A stretch of 64,000 nt of DNA, from positions 1 to 64,000 of the forward strand of contig JAEYPH010000007.1 in assembly GCA_023410875.1 (NCBI GenBank). The letters are read 5' to 3'. The translations under genes were made by a program, and so were the position numbers. Shown here piece by piece: positions 51,678 through 62,435 of the stretch. Within the stretch, counting starts at the first letter, position 1. Each line of letters starts with the position of its first letter. The notes beneath the pieces are model-generated. The model worked only from the letters and a program-made list of their open reading frames with translations. It did not search any database and was not told the origin of the DNA. This DNA is from Bacillota bacterium. GTDB taxonomy: Bacteria; Bacillota; Clostridia; Christensenellales; UMGS416.

Positions 51678-52106
51678 TTATAGCTCGAGCTGCTCGGGCT
51701 TTTGCGCCTGATGCGGATGCTCGGGACCTTTGAAAACGCGCAGATGGGTTAACTGCTGCCGGCCCAGGATGCTGCTGGGCAGCATGCCCTTTACGGCGTG
51801 CATGATGATGAACTGGGGATCTCTCTGCAGAACATACTTGAAGGGGCGCTCCTTCAAACCGCCGATGTAACCGGTGTGATGGGTATACACCTTTTTATCG
51901 GCCTTTTTGCCGGTGAGCATGACCTTCTCGCAGTTGATGACGATGACGTTGTCGCCGCAATCCACGTGGGGCGTGAAGGTGGGCTTGTGCTTGCCGCGCA
52001 GGATGGCGGCAATCTGGCTGGTCAAACGACCCAACGGCTTGCCGGCCGCGTCGATGACAAACCACTTTTTCTCGACCGTCTCGGCCTTTGCCATGAACGT
52101 ATCCAT
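51678..52106 (-). CDS. rplM: 50S ribosomal protein L13
   Basis: 142 residues with 'WFVIDAAGKPLGRLTSQIA' and 'HHTGYIGGLKERPFKYVLQR', typical of L13. AGGAGGGACTTC precedes the ATG. A longer upstream frame lacks a ribosome site. It is the first gene of the rplM-rpsI unit, about 108 bases after the mapped promoter. The G+C-rich leader may form an autoregulatory L13-type structure, but I could not verify the fold. Confidence 0.98.
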   Translation of the reverse strand: MDTFMAKAETVEKKWFVIDAAGKPLGRLTSQIAAILRGKHKPTFTPHVDCGDNVIVINCEKVMLTGKKADKKVYTHHTGYIGGLKERPFKYVLQRDPQFIIMHAVKGMLPSSILGRQQLTHLRVFKGPEHPHQAQKPEQLEL

Positions 52107-52220
52107 GAAGTCCCTCCTAAAAATCGCAATGCGCCGGACTTCGGAGTGGGGGTTCCGCAGCCTTGTCATTGCCCGCGCTGATTTGCGGCCGGGGCTATTG
52201 GCCGAATTGACGCAACGGTT

Positions 52221-52249
52221 ATTTTACTATAATCCGTCAACGCTGTCAA
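52221..52249 (-). promoter_or_regulatory. promoter of rplM-rpsI
   Basis: On the minus strand TTGACA, exactly 17 bases, TAAAAT. Confidence 0.85.
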
Positions 52250-52402
52250 CGCATTTATGCAGGAATTCAGCGAAAAAGTGCCTCATATTACTATCAAAAT
52301 TCCCAAGCGTGTATGCGGGCAGATCGGGTTATTTCATCTTCTCCCTCGCCAACCACACTGAAATCGTGTACGATTGGAGAAACTCATATATTGGAGTTCT
52401 CC

Positions 52403-53227
52403 ATGAACATAATTATAGAAAACTCACAGCAAGATCAACGCGGCAACAGCAAAGAGAATATCTTCATCGCCACGCAGGACGGCAAATATCTCGGCCATGC
52501 CTATGCCTGGGCATACGAGAACCACCATACGGCCTATGAGCGGCCATGGAATGTGTATTTTGAGGTGAACCCGGAACCGCAGGGCGACGCCGCGCTGCGC
52601 CAGGCGGTGCGCGACGGGCTTTATGACCGGGTGTACGCGCGCTCTGTGGAGCTGCGCGCCGCGCGGCCCGAACTACCCGCGCGCGTCTACACATCCGCGC
52701 AGACCGAGGATGTTCTGGCCTTCTTCGTGCGCAAAGGGCTGCGGGGCGACGACGCCATCGCGCTCATGGAAGGGCCGGTCCCCGCGGCGGAGCCGGCTCC
52801 CCTGCCATGCGGCCATGCCTTGGCGGCCTGCGACATGGACGACCCTGCGCAGCTGGAAGCATACAGGCAAGCCCACGGCAGCATCTTCGTGACACCGCTC
52901 AATGACGAGGAGTTTCAGCAGCATAGCCGGATGCCCCACTTCTCGGCGTTCCGCCTGGTGTGCAATGGGGAGACGCTTGCCTGGGCACAGGTGTTCCAAC
53001 GGGACGGCGCCGGCCATGTGGAGACGATATTTGTAACGGATAGCGCCCGTGGCCGGGGCGTGGGGCGTATGATGCTCTCGCACATGCTGCGGCTGTTCCG
53101 GGATTGGGGCTGCCAGCGCACCACGCTGGAGGTGTGGCTGCGCAACCGCCGCGCCGTAAGGCTGTATGAATCCTTTGGATATCAAAATAAAAAGGTGGAG
53201 TTGTACTTCCCGGGAATTGACCTGTAA
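52403..53227 (+). CDS. two-part GNAT acetyltransferase
   Basis: 274 residues. The C-terminal ~130 residues are a clear GNAT domain ('IFVTDSARGRGVGRMMLSHM' acetyl-CoA site, 'VWLRNRRAVRLYESFGYQNK'). The N-terminal ~140 residues ('GHAYAWAYENHHTAYERPW') look like a diverged GNAT half, suggesting an internal duplication as in MshD-type enzymes. GGAG lies seven bases before the ATG. The substrate is unknown. Confidence 0.85.
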   Translation: MNIIIENSQQDQRGNSKENIFIATQDGKYLGHAYAWAYENHHTAYERPWNVYFEVNPEPQGDAALRQAVRDGLYDRVYARSVELRAARPELPARVYTSAQTEDVLAFFVRKGLRGDDAIALMEGPVPAAEPAPLPCGHALAACDMDDPAQLEAYRQAHGSIFVTPLNDEEFQQHSRMPHFSAFRLVCNGETLAWAQVFQRDGAGHVETIFVTDSARGRGVGRMMLSHMLRLFRDWGCQRTTLEVWLRNRRAVRLYESFGYQNKKVELYFPGIDL

Positions 53228-53301
53228 GCAGGAATGCACTAAAATTAACCTTGGTGTTGGGCGTGCCATACAAACGCAAAGCCGCCGCCCGAAGGATCAA
53301 A

Positions 53302-54630
53302 ATGACACGCAAAGATTCGGTCAACACAGACGCCTCCAACCTGCCGAACATCGCCGAGGTGCTCAACCCGGTGGATTTGCGCCGGCTGCTCAATTCCTAT
53401 ACCTACTCCACCGGGCTGGGCGCCGTGTTCGTGGGCGCCGACCGCACAACGGTGATCCATTCCGATCAATACGACCATAACTGCCGGTTCTGCTCCACAA
53501 TACAAAGCTGCGCACTGGGTTCTGAGCGCTGCCGCGACTTCATGCTGAAGGCCGGCCAGCAGGCCGCGGGCCTGGGCGAGACGTACATCACCCGCTGCCA
53601 CGCAGGCCTGGTGGAGCTGTTCGCGCCGGTGCTGTTCCGCAATCTCTACATCGGCACCGTGGCCTGCGGACCTGTGCTGATGTGGGAGCTGGACGACATG
53701 GCCCGCCAGGAGATCGCCGCGCGCACCGCCGATCTGGGCATCAATGCTCCCCAGTTGCTTCAGGAATGCGAGAACATTCGCATCTATTCAGGCAAGACCG
53801 TGCAGGCCTCGGCCGATCTGCTTTTCATGGCCGTGAACCATCTGGCCCAGGCCGGCCTGGCTACGCTGGAGCACCGCAAGGAGCTCACCAGCCAGCAGGC
53901 CCGCATCGCCGAGCTCGTATTTGAAAAGAAGCAGGCCGAGGAGACCATCTCGGCTTTGGAGGCATCCACGCCCCAGAGCTACCCGCTGCACAAGGAAAAG
54001 GAGTTGCTGGGGCGTGTGCGCCTGGGCGACCGTACCGGCGCCAAGGAGATTCTCAATGATATCCTGGGGGAAATCTTCTTCCACAACTCCGGCAACCTGG
54101 ACGTGCTCAAGGCCCGGGTGCTGGAGCTGGTCGTGATGCTGAGCCGGGCGGCGGTGGAAGGCGGCGCGCAGCTGGACAAGATGCTGGGCCTCAATTACGA
54201 ACTGGTCACGGGTATTCTGCGCCTTTCCACGTTCGACGAGCTGTGCGTGGCCATCAAGGACACGCTGGACACCATGCTGGACAACGTGTATGTGACCCGC
54301 AACGTGAAGAACGCCGAGACACTGAGCCAAGTGCTGCGCTACATCCGCGAGAACTACGCCCAGCCCATTACGCTGGATGAGGTGGCTCGCAGCGTGTTCC
54401 TGAGCCCCTTCTATTTCAGCCATCTGTTTATGGATGAACTGGGTATCACCTTCATGGAATATCTGACCCGTGTGCGCATGGAGGAGGCCAAGAAGCTGCT
54501 GGGTGACAAGGCCCTCAGCATGCAGGCCATTGCCGAAAGCGTAGGCTATGACGACGCCAGCTACTTCAGCAAGGTGTTCAAAAAGAACGTCGGCGTAACG
54601 CCCAACAAGTACCGCGCCCGGCTGCCGTAA
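53302..54630 (+). CDS. PocR-domain AraC-family transcription regulator
   Basis: 442 residues. Residues ~20-185 form a PocR sensory domain with conserved cysteines ('CRFCSTIQSCALGSERCRDF', 'ITRCHAGLVELFAPVLF'). A linker follows, and the last ~100 residues are two AraC helix-turn-helix motifs ('ITLDEVARSVFLSPFYFSHL', 'MQAIAESVGYDDASYFSKVF'). PocR-type regulators respond to small organic compounds such as diols or methylated substrates and often sit beside corrinoid-dependent genes. That is the case here: the corrinoid protein gene begins 105 bases downstream. AAGGA precedes the ATG. Confidence 0.88.
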   Translation: MTRKDSVNTDASNLPNIAEVLNPVDLRRLLNSYTYSTGLGAVFVGADRTTVIHSDQYDHNCRFCSTIQSCALGSERCRDFMLKAGQQAAGLGETYITRCHAGLVELFAPVLFRNLYIGTVACGPVLMWELDDMARQEIAARTADLGINAPQLLQECENIRIYSGKTVQASADLLFMAVNHLAQAGLATLEHRKELTSQQARIAELVFEKKQAEETISALEASTPQSYPLHKEKELLGRVRLGDRTGAKEILNDILGEIFFHNSGNLDVLKARVLELVVMLSRAAVEGGAQLDKMLGLNYELVTGILRLSTFDELCVAIKDTLDTMLDNVYVTRNVKNAETLSQVLRYIRENYAQPITLDEVARSVFLSPFYFSHLFMDELGITFMEYLTRVRMEEAKKLLGDKALSMQAIAESVGYDDASYFSKVFKKNVGVTPNKYRARLP

Positions 54631-54734
54631 GAGCAATATTTTCCTTTTGTACAGCAGGATTGCACATGGGGATTGACAGTTGATCTGCTATACTATATGC
54701 GACTGCTACAATACATACTAGGAGGGAAACACGC

Positions 54735-55367
54735 ATGGCAAACCTACGCGAAATCGCCGATCTCCTGAAAGCCGGCCGCGCCCCCAAGGTAAAGGAAGCC
54801 GTTCAGAAAGCCATTGACGAAGGCGTCTCCGCCGAACAGATCCTCAAGGAAGGTCTGATCGTCGGCATGGGCGAAATCGGCGTGCTGTTCAAGAACAACG
54901 AGGTGTATGTGCCCGAAGTGCTCATCGCCGCCCGCGCTATGTATGCCGGTCTGGACCTGCTCAAGCCCATTCTCGCCGCCGCCGGTGTGGAATCCGCCGG
55001 GCGCGTGGCCATCGGCACCGTCAAGGGCGACCTGCACGACATCGGCAAGAATCTGGTCTCCATGATGCTGGAAGGCGCCGGCTTCACCGTCGTCGATCTG
55101 GGTATCGACGTGAGCCCCGAGAAGTTCGTGGACGCCATTGAGAACCAGAACATTCAGATCATCTGCATGTCCGCGCTGCTCACGACGACGATGCCCAACA
55201 TGAAGAGCACCATCGATCTGATCAACGCCAAGGGCCTGCGCAGCAAGGTCAAGATTATGATCGGCGGCGCGCCTGTGACCCAGGCCTATGCCGACGAGAT
55301 CGGCGCCGACGGTTATTCCGACGACGCGGCCTCCGCTGTGGATCTCGCGAAGAAGCTGCTTGCTTAA
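54735..55367 (+). CDS. corrinoid (B12-binding) methyltransferase protein
   Basis: 210 residues of the MtaC/MttC type. An N-terminal four-helix cap (~1-85) precedes a Rossmann-like B12-binding domain with the axial His of 'GTVKGDLHDIGKNLV' (DxHxxG at ~105-110) and 'SALLTTTMPNM'. Such proteins accept a methyl group from a substrate-specific methyltransferase and pass it on. No methyltransferase, corrinoid-reducing protein or tetrahydrofolate partner lies nearby, so it is an orphan. The PocR/AraC gene upstream is its likely regulator. AGGAGG precedes the ATG. A terminator follows. Confidence 0.92.
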   Translation: MANLREIADLLKAGRAPKVKEAVQKAIDEGVSAEQILKEGLIVGMGEIGVLFKNNEVYVPEVLIAARAMYAGLDLLKPILAAAGVESAGRVAIGTVKGDLHDIGKNLVSMMLEGAGFTVVDLGIDVSPEKFVDAIENQNIQIICMSALLTTTMPNMKSTIDLINAKGLRSKVKIMIGGAPVTQAYADEIGADGYSDDAASAVDLAKKLLA

Positions 55368-55388
55368 GTAACCCTGGTTGAAAATGAG

Positions 55389-55425
55389 AGCCCATCGCTG
55401 TTGAAGCGGTGGGCTTTCTTCTTTG
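55389..55425 (+). terminator. terminator of the corrinoid protein gene
   Basis: AGCCCATCGCT pairs with AGCGGTGGGCT (one G-T pair) and is followed by TTCTTCTTTG. Confidence 0.82.
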
Positions 55426-55442
55426 CCTTATTTATACTGCAC

Positions 55443-56012
55443 CTACTCCTCCCCCGCTCCCGCGCCGGTGCGGCGGATCAGCACATAGAACAGCTTCGTG
55501 CATTTGAGCAGCTCTGTGAGCACCTTATAGACGCCCAGCGGCGTGCGCTGCCAGTTGCCCCGGCTGATGCCGCGGGCGGCGGCCGGGCACACGGCAAAGC
55601 GCACGCCGGGGAAGGCCCGCCGATAGTTCTGCAGACAGCGCCGGGCGTGATAGGCCTGGCAGCACAGGATGGCTGTACGCACCGGGATGCCCCGCTGCCG
55701 GCACAGCCGCGCGCTCAGGCGGGCGTTGTCCACCGTGTGCCGGGCGCGGTCTTCCCGCAGGATGGCGCTCTCGGGCACACCTGCGAGGGTCAGCGCATCG
55801 CGCATGGCCTCCCATTCGCTGCCAAGGCCCTGGCCGTGGAACAGCCAGCGGCTGCCGCTGGGCAGCACCAGCGGCGCAAAGCCCTGCAGATAAAGCGTGG
55901 CAGCCCGCTGCGCCGGTTCGGCGCTGGGGCTGCCCGCGATGAAGATGATGTCCGACGGCTCGGGCGGATGCTCCACGAACAGCCAGGCCGTGATGTGCTC
56001 TAGGATTGCCAT
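55443..56012 (-). CDS. YdcF-like (DUF218) protein
   Basis: 189 residues. The DUF218 core shows 'SDIIFIAGSPSAEPAQRAAT', 'ILREDRARHTVDNARLSARL' (acid plus T-x-x-N motif) and 'TAILCCQAYHARRCL'. In E. coli YdcF binds S-adenosylmethionine, and other members act in envelope metabolism, so function is open. Its ATG overlaps the end of the upstream acetyltransferase gene by 13 bases, so they are likely co-expressed. Confidence 0.78.
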   Translation of the reverse strand: MAILEHITAWLFVEHPPEPSDIIFIAGSPSAEPAQRAATLYLQGFAPLVLPSGSRWLFHGQGLGSEWEAMRDALTLAGVPESAILREDRARHTVDNARLSARLCRQRGIPVRTAILCCQAYHARRCLQNYRRAFPGVRFAVCPAAARGISRGNWQRTPLGVYKVLTELLKCTKLFYVLIRRTGAGAGEE

Positions 56013-56563
56013 TGTTCCATGGGGACCAGCGGGTGATACCAGTAGAGCGCCGTGTCCCCCTTGCTCTGCGTGGTTTGATAGATGGCCAGGTCCACGCCCA
56101 TGAGCCAAAAGCCGTAGTGCGCATAGAACCGGCACGCGCCGGCGTTGCTGGCCTGGGTCTCCAGCCGCAGCGCCGGATAGCCGCGCTCCCGGGCATAGGC
56201 CGTCACGGCGTCCGTCAGCGCCCGGGCGATGCCGCGGCCCCGGTGGTCCCGGCGCACCCGCAGGTCGTTCACCTGCAGCATGCCGTTCCACCAGCGGTAG
56301 GCGTGTATCTGCCCCACGCACTGCTCGCCGCTCAGCGCAAAGTACACCACGCCGTCCTCGCGCTCCTCGTACGCGTCGTCGGGGTAGGTGCGCACAGAGG
56401 GGCGCTCAAGCTTCTCGAACTCGTACATGAAGAAGCCGCCCTCGTTGTAGGGGATCAGCGTCTCCACCACGTCATATTCGCTGGGAAAGCAGTTGAACAG
56501 AGGACGGTTGTCGTCGTCCATCGTCACCAGGCGGAAGCTCTTCGCGCCTTCCTCACTTGCCAT
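56000..56563 (-). CDS. GNAT-family N-acetyltransferase
   Basis: 187 residues with the CoA site 'DLRVRRDHRGRGIARALTDA' and 'ALRLETQASNAGACRFYAHYGF'. It resembles the streptothricin or ribosomal-protein acetyltransferase branches, but substrate is not decided. Its start overlaps the stop of the flavin reductase gene by 11 bases. The chosen ATG (MASEEG) has only a distant GAGG, and a later ATG at 'MDDDNRP' is possible. Confidence 0.83.
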   Translation of the reverse strand: MASEEGAKSFRLVTMDDDNRPLFNCFPSEYDVVETLIPYNEGGFFMYEFEKLERPSVRTYPDDAYEEREDGVVYFALSGEQCVGQIHAYRWWNGMLQVNDLRVRRDHRGRGIARALTDAVTAYARERGYPALRLETQASNAGACRFYAHYGFWLMGVDLAIYQTTQSKGDTALYWYHPLVPMEQWQS

Positions 56564-57056
56564 AGCTGTCCACAACCTCGGCAAAGAACAGCGTGTGGTA
56601 GTTGTGGTCCGCATACATGCCGCGGTCGATGACCTCGTCCATGTACATCGGGCTCATATCGGTCGTATAGAGCACACGGCACTCAAAGTGCAGCGCCGCC
56701 TGCGCCACGACCGGCACGGGCACCGTGCGACCGGGCTGCGCCGTGAGGCCCATCTCGGCGAACTTGTCCACATCTCGGCCGCATTTGGTGCCGCAGTAGG
56801 CCAGCTCCTTGCCAAGCGTACCCTCCGCCGGAATGCTGACCGTGGCATAGCCGCTCTTGCGCAGCAGCTCATGGGTGTATCGCGTGAAGCGCACCGGCAG
56901 AATGAGCACCGGCTTGGCCCAGAACACGCCGGCGGCGCTCCAGCTCATCGTCATCGTGTTGACCCGGCCATCGTGTGCGGTGGTCAGAAACGCGCCCTTG
57001 CCGCCCATGGGCTCCATGTATTGGCCGGCCAGCTTGCTCCATTCGCTCCAGTTCAT
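56553..57056 (-). CDS. flavin reductase-like (FMN-binding split barrel) protein
   Basis: 167 residues. 'GAFLTTAHDGRVNTMTMSWS' and 'TLGKELAYCGTKCGRDVDKF' match the flavin reductase-like FMN-binding family. It may transfer electrons to an unknown partner or use FMN in redox reactions. GGGAGG lies before the chosen ATG (MNWSEW). It follows the ThuA-like gene by 20 bases in one direction, part of a ThuA-flavin reductase-GNAT-YdcF series. Confidence 0.85.
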   Translation of the reverse strand: MNWSEWSKLAGQYMEPMGGKGAFLTTAHDGRVNTMTMSWSAAGVFWAKPVLILPVRFTRYTHELLRKSGYATVSIPAEGTLGKELAYCGTKCGRDVDKFAEMGLTAQPGRTVPVPVVAQAALHFECRVLYTTDMSPMYMDEVIDRGMYADHNYHTLFFAEVVDSYGK

Positions 57057-57076
57057 CGGACAGCCTCCCATTCTTT

Positions 57077-57817
57077 TTATTCGACGTAGGGTTCGCCGTG
57101 CAGGTCGGTGTTGTTGCGATAGGTGATCTGCGCCATGGCCCGGGGGCGGCGCACATAACGAACGCCGTTGGTGATGACGCGCTGCACTTCCTTCTGGTGA
57201 AAGATCGGCATGGTCTCATGGCCGGGGCTGAAATAGAACACCTTGCCCAGGCCGCGGGTCAGCGTGAAGCCGCTGCGCAGCACCTCGCCGCCGGAATACC
57301 AGCTGATGAAGATCAGCTCGTCGGGCTGAGGAATGTTGAAGTGCTCGGAATAGGTCTCGGTGTGGGGAATCTCAAAGAAGTCGTCGATGCCTGCGGCTAT
57401 GGGATGGGCGGGGTTCACAACCCACACGCGCTCCAGGTCGCCGCTCTCGCGCCAGGAGAGCAGGTTGCTGGCCGTGCCGCACACCTTCTGGAAAATTTTG
57501 GACGCGTGGCCGCTGTGCAGCACCACCAGGCCCATGCCTTCCACGACGATGCGGTAGAACACCTTGCGAACGATTTCGTCGCTGACTTCCTCGTGGGCCA
57601 TATGGCCCCACCACACCAGCACGTCGGTGTCGTCCAGCACGTCGTCGGTCAGGCCATGCTCTGGCTGATCCAGCGTGGCGGTGCGCACGACGATGTCCTC
57701 TTCCTTGCCCAGAAATGCGGCTATGGCGTTGTGCATGCCGTCGGGATAGACAACCTTGACATTTTCATGGGTCAGCTCGTGGCGATACTCATTCCATACG
57801 GTTACGCGGGTTTTCAT
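57077..57817 (-). CDS. ThuA-like domain protein
   Basis: 246 residues of the ThuA/glutamine-amidotransferase-like fold ('VLVWWGHMAHEEVSDEIV', 'GLVVLHSGHASKIF', 'GKVFYFSPGHETMPIF'). Relatives are linked to trehalose or other sugar use, but the enzyme reaction is not settled. First gene of a four-gene minus-strand series. Probably soluble. Confidence 0.88.
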   Translation of the reverse strand: MKTRVTVWNEYRHELTHENVKVVYPDGMHNAIAAFLGKEEDIVVRTATLDQPEHGLTDDVLDDTDVLVWWGHMAHEEVSDEIVRKVFYRIVVEGMGLVVLHSGHASKIFQKVCGTASNLLSWRESGDLERVWVVNPAHPIAAGIDDFFEIPHTETYSEHFNIPQPDELIFISWYSGGEVLRSGFTLTRGLGKVFYFSPGHETMPIFHQKEVQRVITNGVRYVRRPRAMAQITYRNNTDLHGEPYVE

Positions 57818-58003
57818 CGTTGCCTCCTATTGTCCGCCGCAACATCGGCGCAAAGCGTTATGTTACCGTTATCTTACCATAATGCGGCAGGAAAACAAAG
57901 CTACGGTAGGGCTGAACCCTACCACAATATGGCTATCTTGATGCAATGTCCGGCTGTGGCGCCGTTGGGCGCTACGCAGGACAAGGCATTGCAGGCTCCG
58001 ATG

Positions 58004-60046
<2,043 letters not shown>

Positions 60047-60112
60047 AGAACCTCTCCTTGAAAGGAAAAGCGAGCCTGTGCTCGCTTACAATTGCTATGA
60101 GTGCTTATCTCT

Positions 60113-60562
60113 TTACAGCTTCTGCAGCTTGTCCAGCGCCAGCGCCACCAGCCGTTCCAACTGTTTGGCCGTGCTTTCATACACGTCGGCGTCGCGGCCA
60201 TAGGGGTCTTCCACGTCGCCGGGCTGGCCGCTGTATTCCCCCAGCGTGTGCACCTTGGCGGCGAAGCGCGGCAACTCCTCGCGCAGGGCGTCGGCCTGGG
60301 TCTGGGTCATCGTGAGCACGAGGTCGGCCTCAGCAAGAAGCTGCGGCGTGACCTGCACAGCGGTGCGGCGGTCGATGTCTAGCTCGCGGCTGGCCATGGC
60401 GGCCACGGCATGGCGGCTGGCGCGGCTGCCTGGCCACACGCTGATGCCGGCGGAAGAGAACTCCAGCGCGGCCATGCCTCGGCGTGCGGCCTCCTGGCGC
60501 ATCAATGCCTCGGCCATGGGGCTGCGGCACGTGTTGCCGGAGCATACCAATAGAATCCTCAT
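60113..60562 (-). CDS. low-molecular-weight protein phosphatase (arginine-phosphatase type)
   Basis: 149 residues. The P-loop reads 'VCSGNTCRSPMAEAL' (C-x5-R-S), and the late acid motif is 'VEDPYGRDADVYE'. In YwlE of Bacillus a threonine at the fifth loop position (CTGNTCRS) gives specificity for phospho-arginine. The same Thr is present here, so arginine phosphatase activity is the best guess over tyrosine phosphatase. The start follows GGGGTGG. It lies next to the Sua5-type gene, as ywlE and ywlC do in Bacillus. Confidence 0.88.
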   Translation of the reverse strand: MRILLVCSGNTCRSPMAEALMRQEAARRGMAALEFSSAGISVWPGSRASRHAVAAMASRELDIDRRTAVQVTPQLLAEADLVLTMTQTQADALREELPRFAAKVHTLGEYSGQPGDVEDPYGRDADVYESTAKQLERLVALALDKLQKL

Positions 60563-60630
60563 CGTCCACCCCGCTGTTGTGTTTCTTTGATTATACACGT
60601 TTGCATGAGAAAGGTAAATGTTCCTACTGT

Positions 60631-61665
60631 TTAGTCAGCGGTAATGACTCTGAAACCCGCCGAGCGCAGCAGCCGGTTCATGACGGCCAGACCCACACCC
60701 TGGGTCTCGATGCCCTCGGCAAAAGCTTCAGTGCGCCCATCGGCGTCCAGCCGGCGCAGCGCCGCAAACAGGTTCTCAGCCGCGGTCTCCGGTGTGCCGC
60801 CCAGGTCATAAACAACTCGACCCCCATAGGCCAAGGCTCCGCCACGCAGGCACAGCACCGCCGGGTTGCCGCCTCCGGCCAGGGATCGATCATAGAGCGC
60901 GGTGATGCGCGCGCGCACGGCGGCGTCGCTGCCGGTCACCACGGTCAGGCGGGCGCGAGGCGCATAGTGGCGATACTTCATGCCCGGAGACGCGGCCTGG
61001 GCGCCGGGCTCCAGCTCTTGCAGCGCCGCCGGGTCCACATCCGCCCCGCCGCACACGGCGGCGATGTCCTCCGCCGTGACGAAGCCCGGCCGCAACACCC
61101 GCGGCAGATCGCCGGTCATAGACACCACGGTGGATTCCACGCCCACGGCGCAGGGGCCGCCATCCAGTATCAGCGGGATGCGGCCTTCCATGTCAGCCAG
61201 CACATCGGCGGCGGTCGTGGGGCTGGGCCGGCCGCTGCGGTTGGCGCTGGGAGCGGCCAGCGGGAAGCCGCAGGCATCGATGAGCGCGCGGGCGGCAGGG
61301 CTGGCCGGGCAGCGCACGCCCACGGTGGGCAGGCCGCCGCGGGTCTGCGGCGGCACAATACCGGCGGCCGGCAGCACGATGGTCAGCGGCCCCGGCCAAA
61401 AGGCCTCCATGAGCCGCGACGCCGCTTCGGGAATGCCGCGCACCAACGGAGCAACCTGCGCAGGCTCGCTCACATGCAGGATCAGCGGGTTGTCCACGGG
61501 GCGGTCCTTGGCGCGAAAGATGCCCTCCACCGCCGCTCCATCCAGGCCGTTGGCCCCCAGACCGTATACGGTTTCCGTGGGAAACGCGACGACCGCCCCC
61601 CTTTGCAGCAGGGCGGCGGCCAGCGCAATCGATTCACTTGTAACGGGCAATACCTGTGTCTTCAT
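60631..61665 (-). CDS. tsaC: threonylcarbamoyl-AMP synthase (Sua5 type)
   Basis: 344 residues. An N-terminal YrdC domain ('VVAFPTETVYGLGANG', 'AKDRPVDNPLILHV', 'PLAAPSANRSGRPSPT') is joined to a C-terminal Sua5 domain ('ASPGMKYRHYAPRARLTVV'). It makes threonylcarbamoyl-AMP for the t6A modification of tRNAs reading ANN codons. Length matches Sua5 (~345) rather than TsaC alone. Same direction as the phosphatase gene downstream. Confidence 0.94.
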   Translation of the reverse strand: MKTQVLPVTSESIALAAALLQRGAVVAFPTETVYGLGANGLDGAAVEGIFRAKDRPVDNPLILHVSEPAQVAPLVRGIPEAASRLMEAFWPGPLTIVLPAAGIVPPQTRGGLPTVGVRCPASPAARALIDACGFPLAAPSANRSGRPSPTTAADVLADMEGRIPLILDGGPCAVGVESTVVSMTGDLPRVLRPGFVTAEDIAAVCGGADVDPAALQELEPGAQAASPGMKYRHYAPRARLTVVTGSDAAVRARITALYDRSLAGGGNPAVLCLRGGALAYGGRVVYDLGGTPETAAENLFAALRRLDADGRTEAFAEGIETQGVGLAVMNRLLRSAGFRVITAD

Positions 61666-61685
61666 AAGCCCCTTGGGGACCTTGG

Positions 61686-62435
61686 TCAGCCACCGGACAG
61701 CATGTTCTCGATCTCCTCGAACTTGTCGTGGGTGATCAGCGCGTCCAGCTCGGTGTTCTTGAGCTTGGCGATGTAGGTCCAGCGCCCGTATGGGTACACC
61801 TCGTAGACCATGGTCAGGTTGATGATATAAGATTTGTGGCTGCGCACGAACACGGACTTGTCCAGCCTGTCGTGCAGCTCGCTGAGCGTCTCCGATGTGG
61901 ACACGCGGCCATTGCGGGTCACGATGACGGTGCTGCGGTCCTCCCGCTGGATCAGCAGGATGTCCTCGGCGTCCAGAAAGCGGATGCCCTCCTTGTGGCG
62001 CACCATCAGCTTGTTTACGGCAGCCTTGGGCGTCTCGGGAGAGCGCTTGATGGGCGCCAGGCGGTATTGCGCCGTTTCGCGGATCTTGGTCAGTGTCTCC
62101 AGCGCCCGCTCTACCTTGAAGGGCTTGACCAGATAGTCGAAGGCGTACACCTCAAAGGCTTCCTTGCGGTATTGGTCGTGGGCGGTGGCAAAGAGGATGA
62201 ACACCCGCGGGTCGCAATCGGCGATCTCCCGGGCGCAGGACACGCCATCCACCGGCGCCATCTCCACATCCAGCATCACGACATGGGGCTTGTGGCGTGC
62301 AAAAAGCTCCAGCGCTTCCTGGCCGTTTGTGCCCTCAGCACACACCTCAAACCCCTCGGCACGCTCCACGATCTTGCGCATGACCAGCCGCATGCCGGCG
62401 TCGTCGTCGGCCAGCAGCACCTTCAGCGTTTCCAT
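61686..62435 (-). CDS. LytTR-family response regulator
   Basis: 249 residues. A receiver domain (~1-120, acidic pair 'LLADDDAG', phospho-acceptor in 'HVVMLDVEMAPVDG', conserved Lys of 'DYLVKPFKV') is joined to a LytTR DNA-binding domain (~145-245, 'ILLIQREDRSTVIVTRNGR', 'FVRSHKSYIINL'). These regulators often control cell-wall or surface genes. No histidine kinase is adjacent. The next upstream gene overlaps its start by 13 bases, so it is tied to the hypothetical membrane protein and FloA. Confidence 0.9.
   Translation of the reverse strand: METLKVLLADDDAGMRLVMRKIVERAEGFEVCAEGTNGQEALELFARHKPHVVMLDVEMAPVDGVSCAREIADCDPRVFILFATAHDQYRKEAFEVYAFDYLVKPFKVERALETLTKIRETAQYRLAPIKRSPETPKAAVNKLMVRHKEGIRFLDAEDILLIQREDRSTVIVTRNGRVSTSETLSELHDRLDKSVFVRSHKSYIINLTMVYEVYPYGRWTYIAKLKNTELDALITHDKFEEIENMLSGG

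Noticed and set aside
54673..54705. TTGACA at 54673 as a full promoter of the corrinoid gene
   Set aside because: The following TATACT lies only 10 bases away and the boxes at 15-17 bases (TATATG, TATGCG) are poor, so I did not list it.
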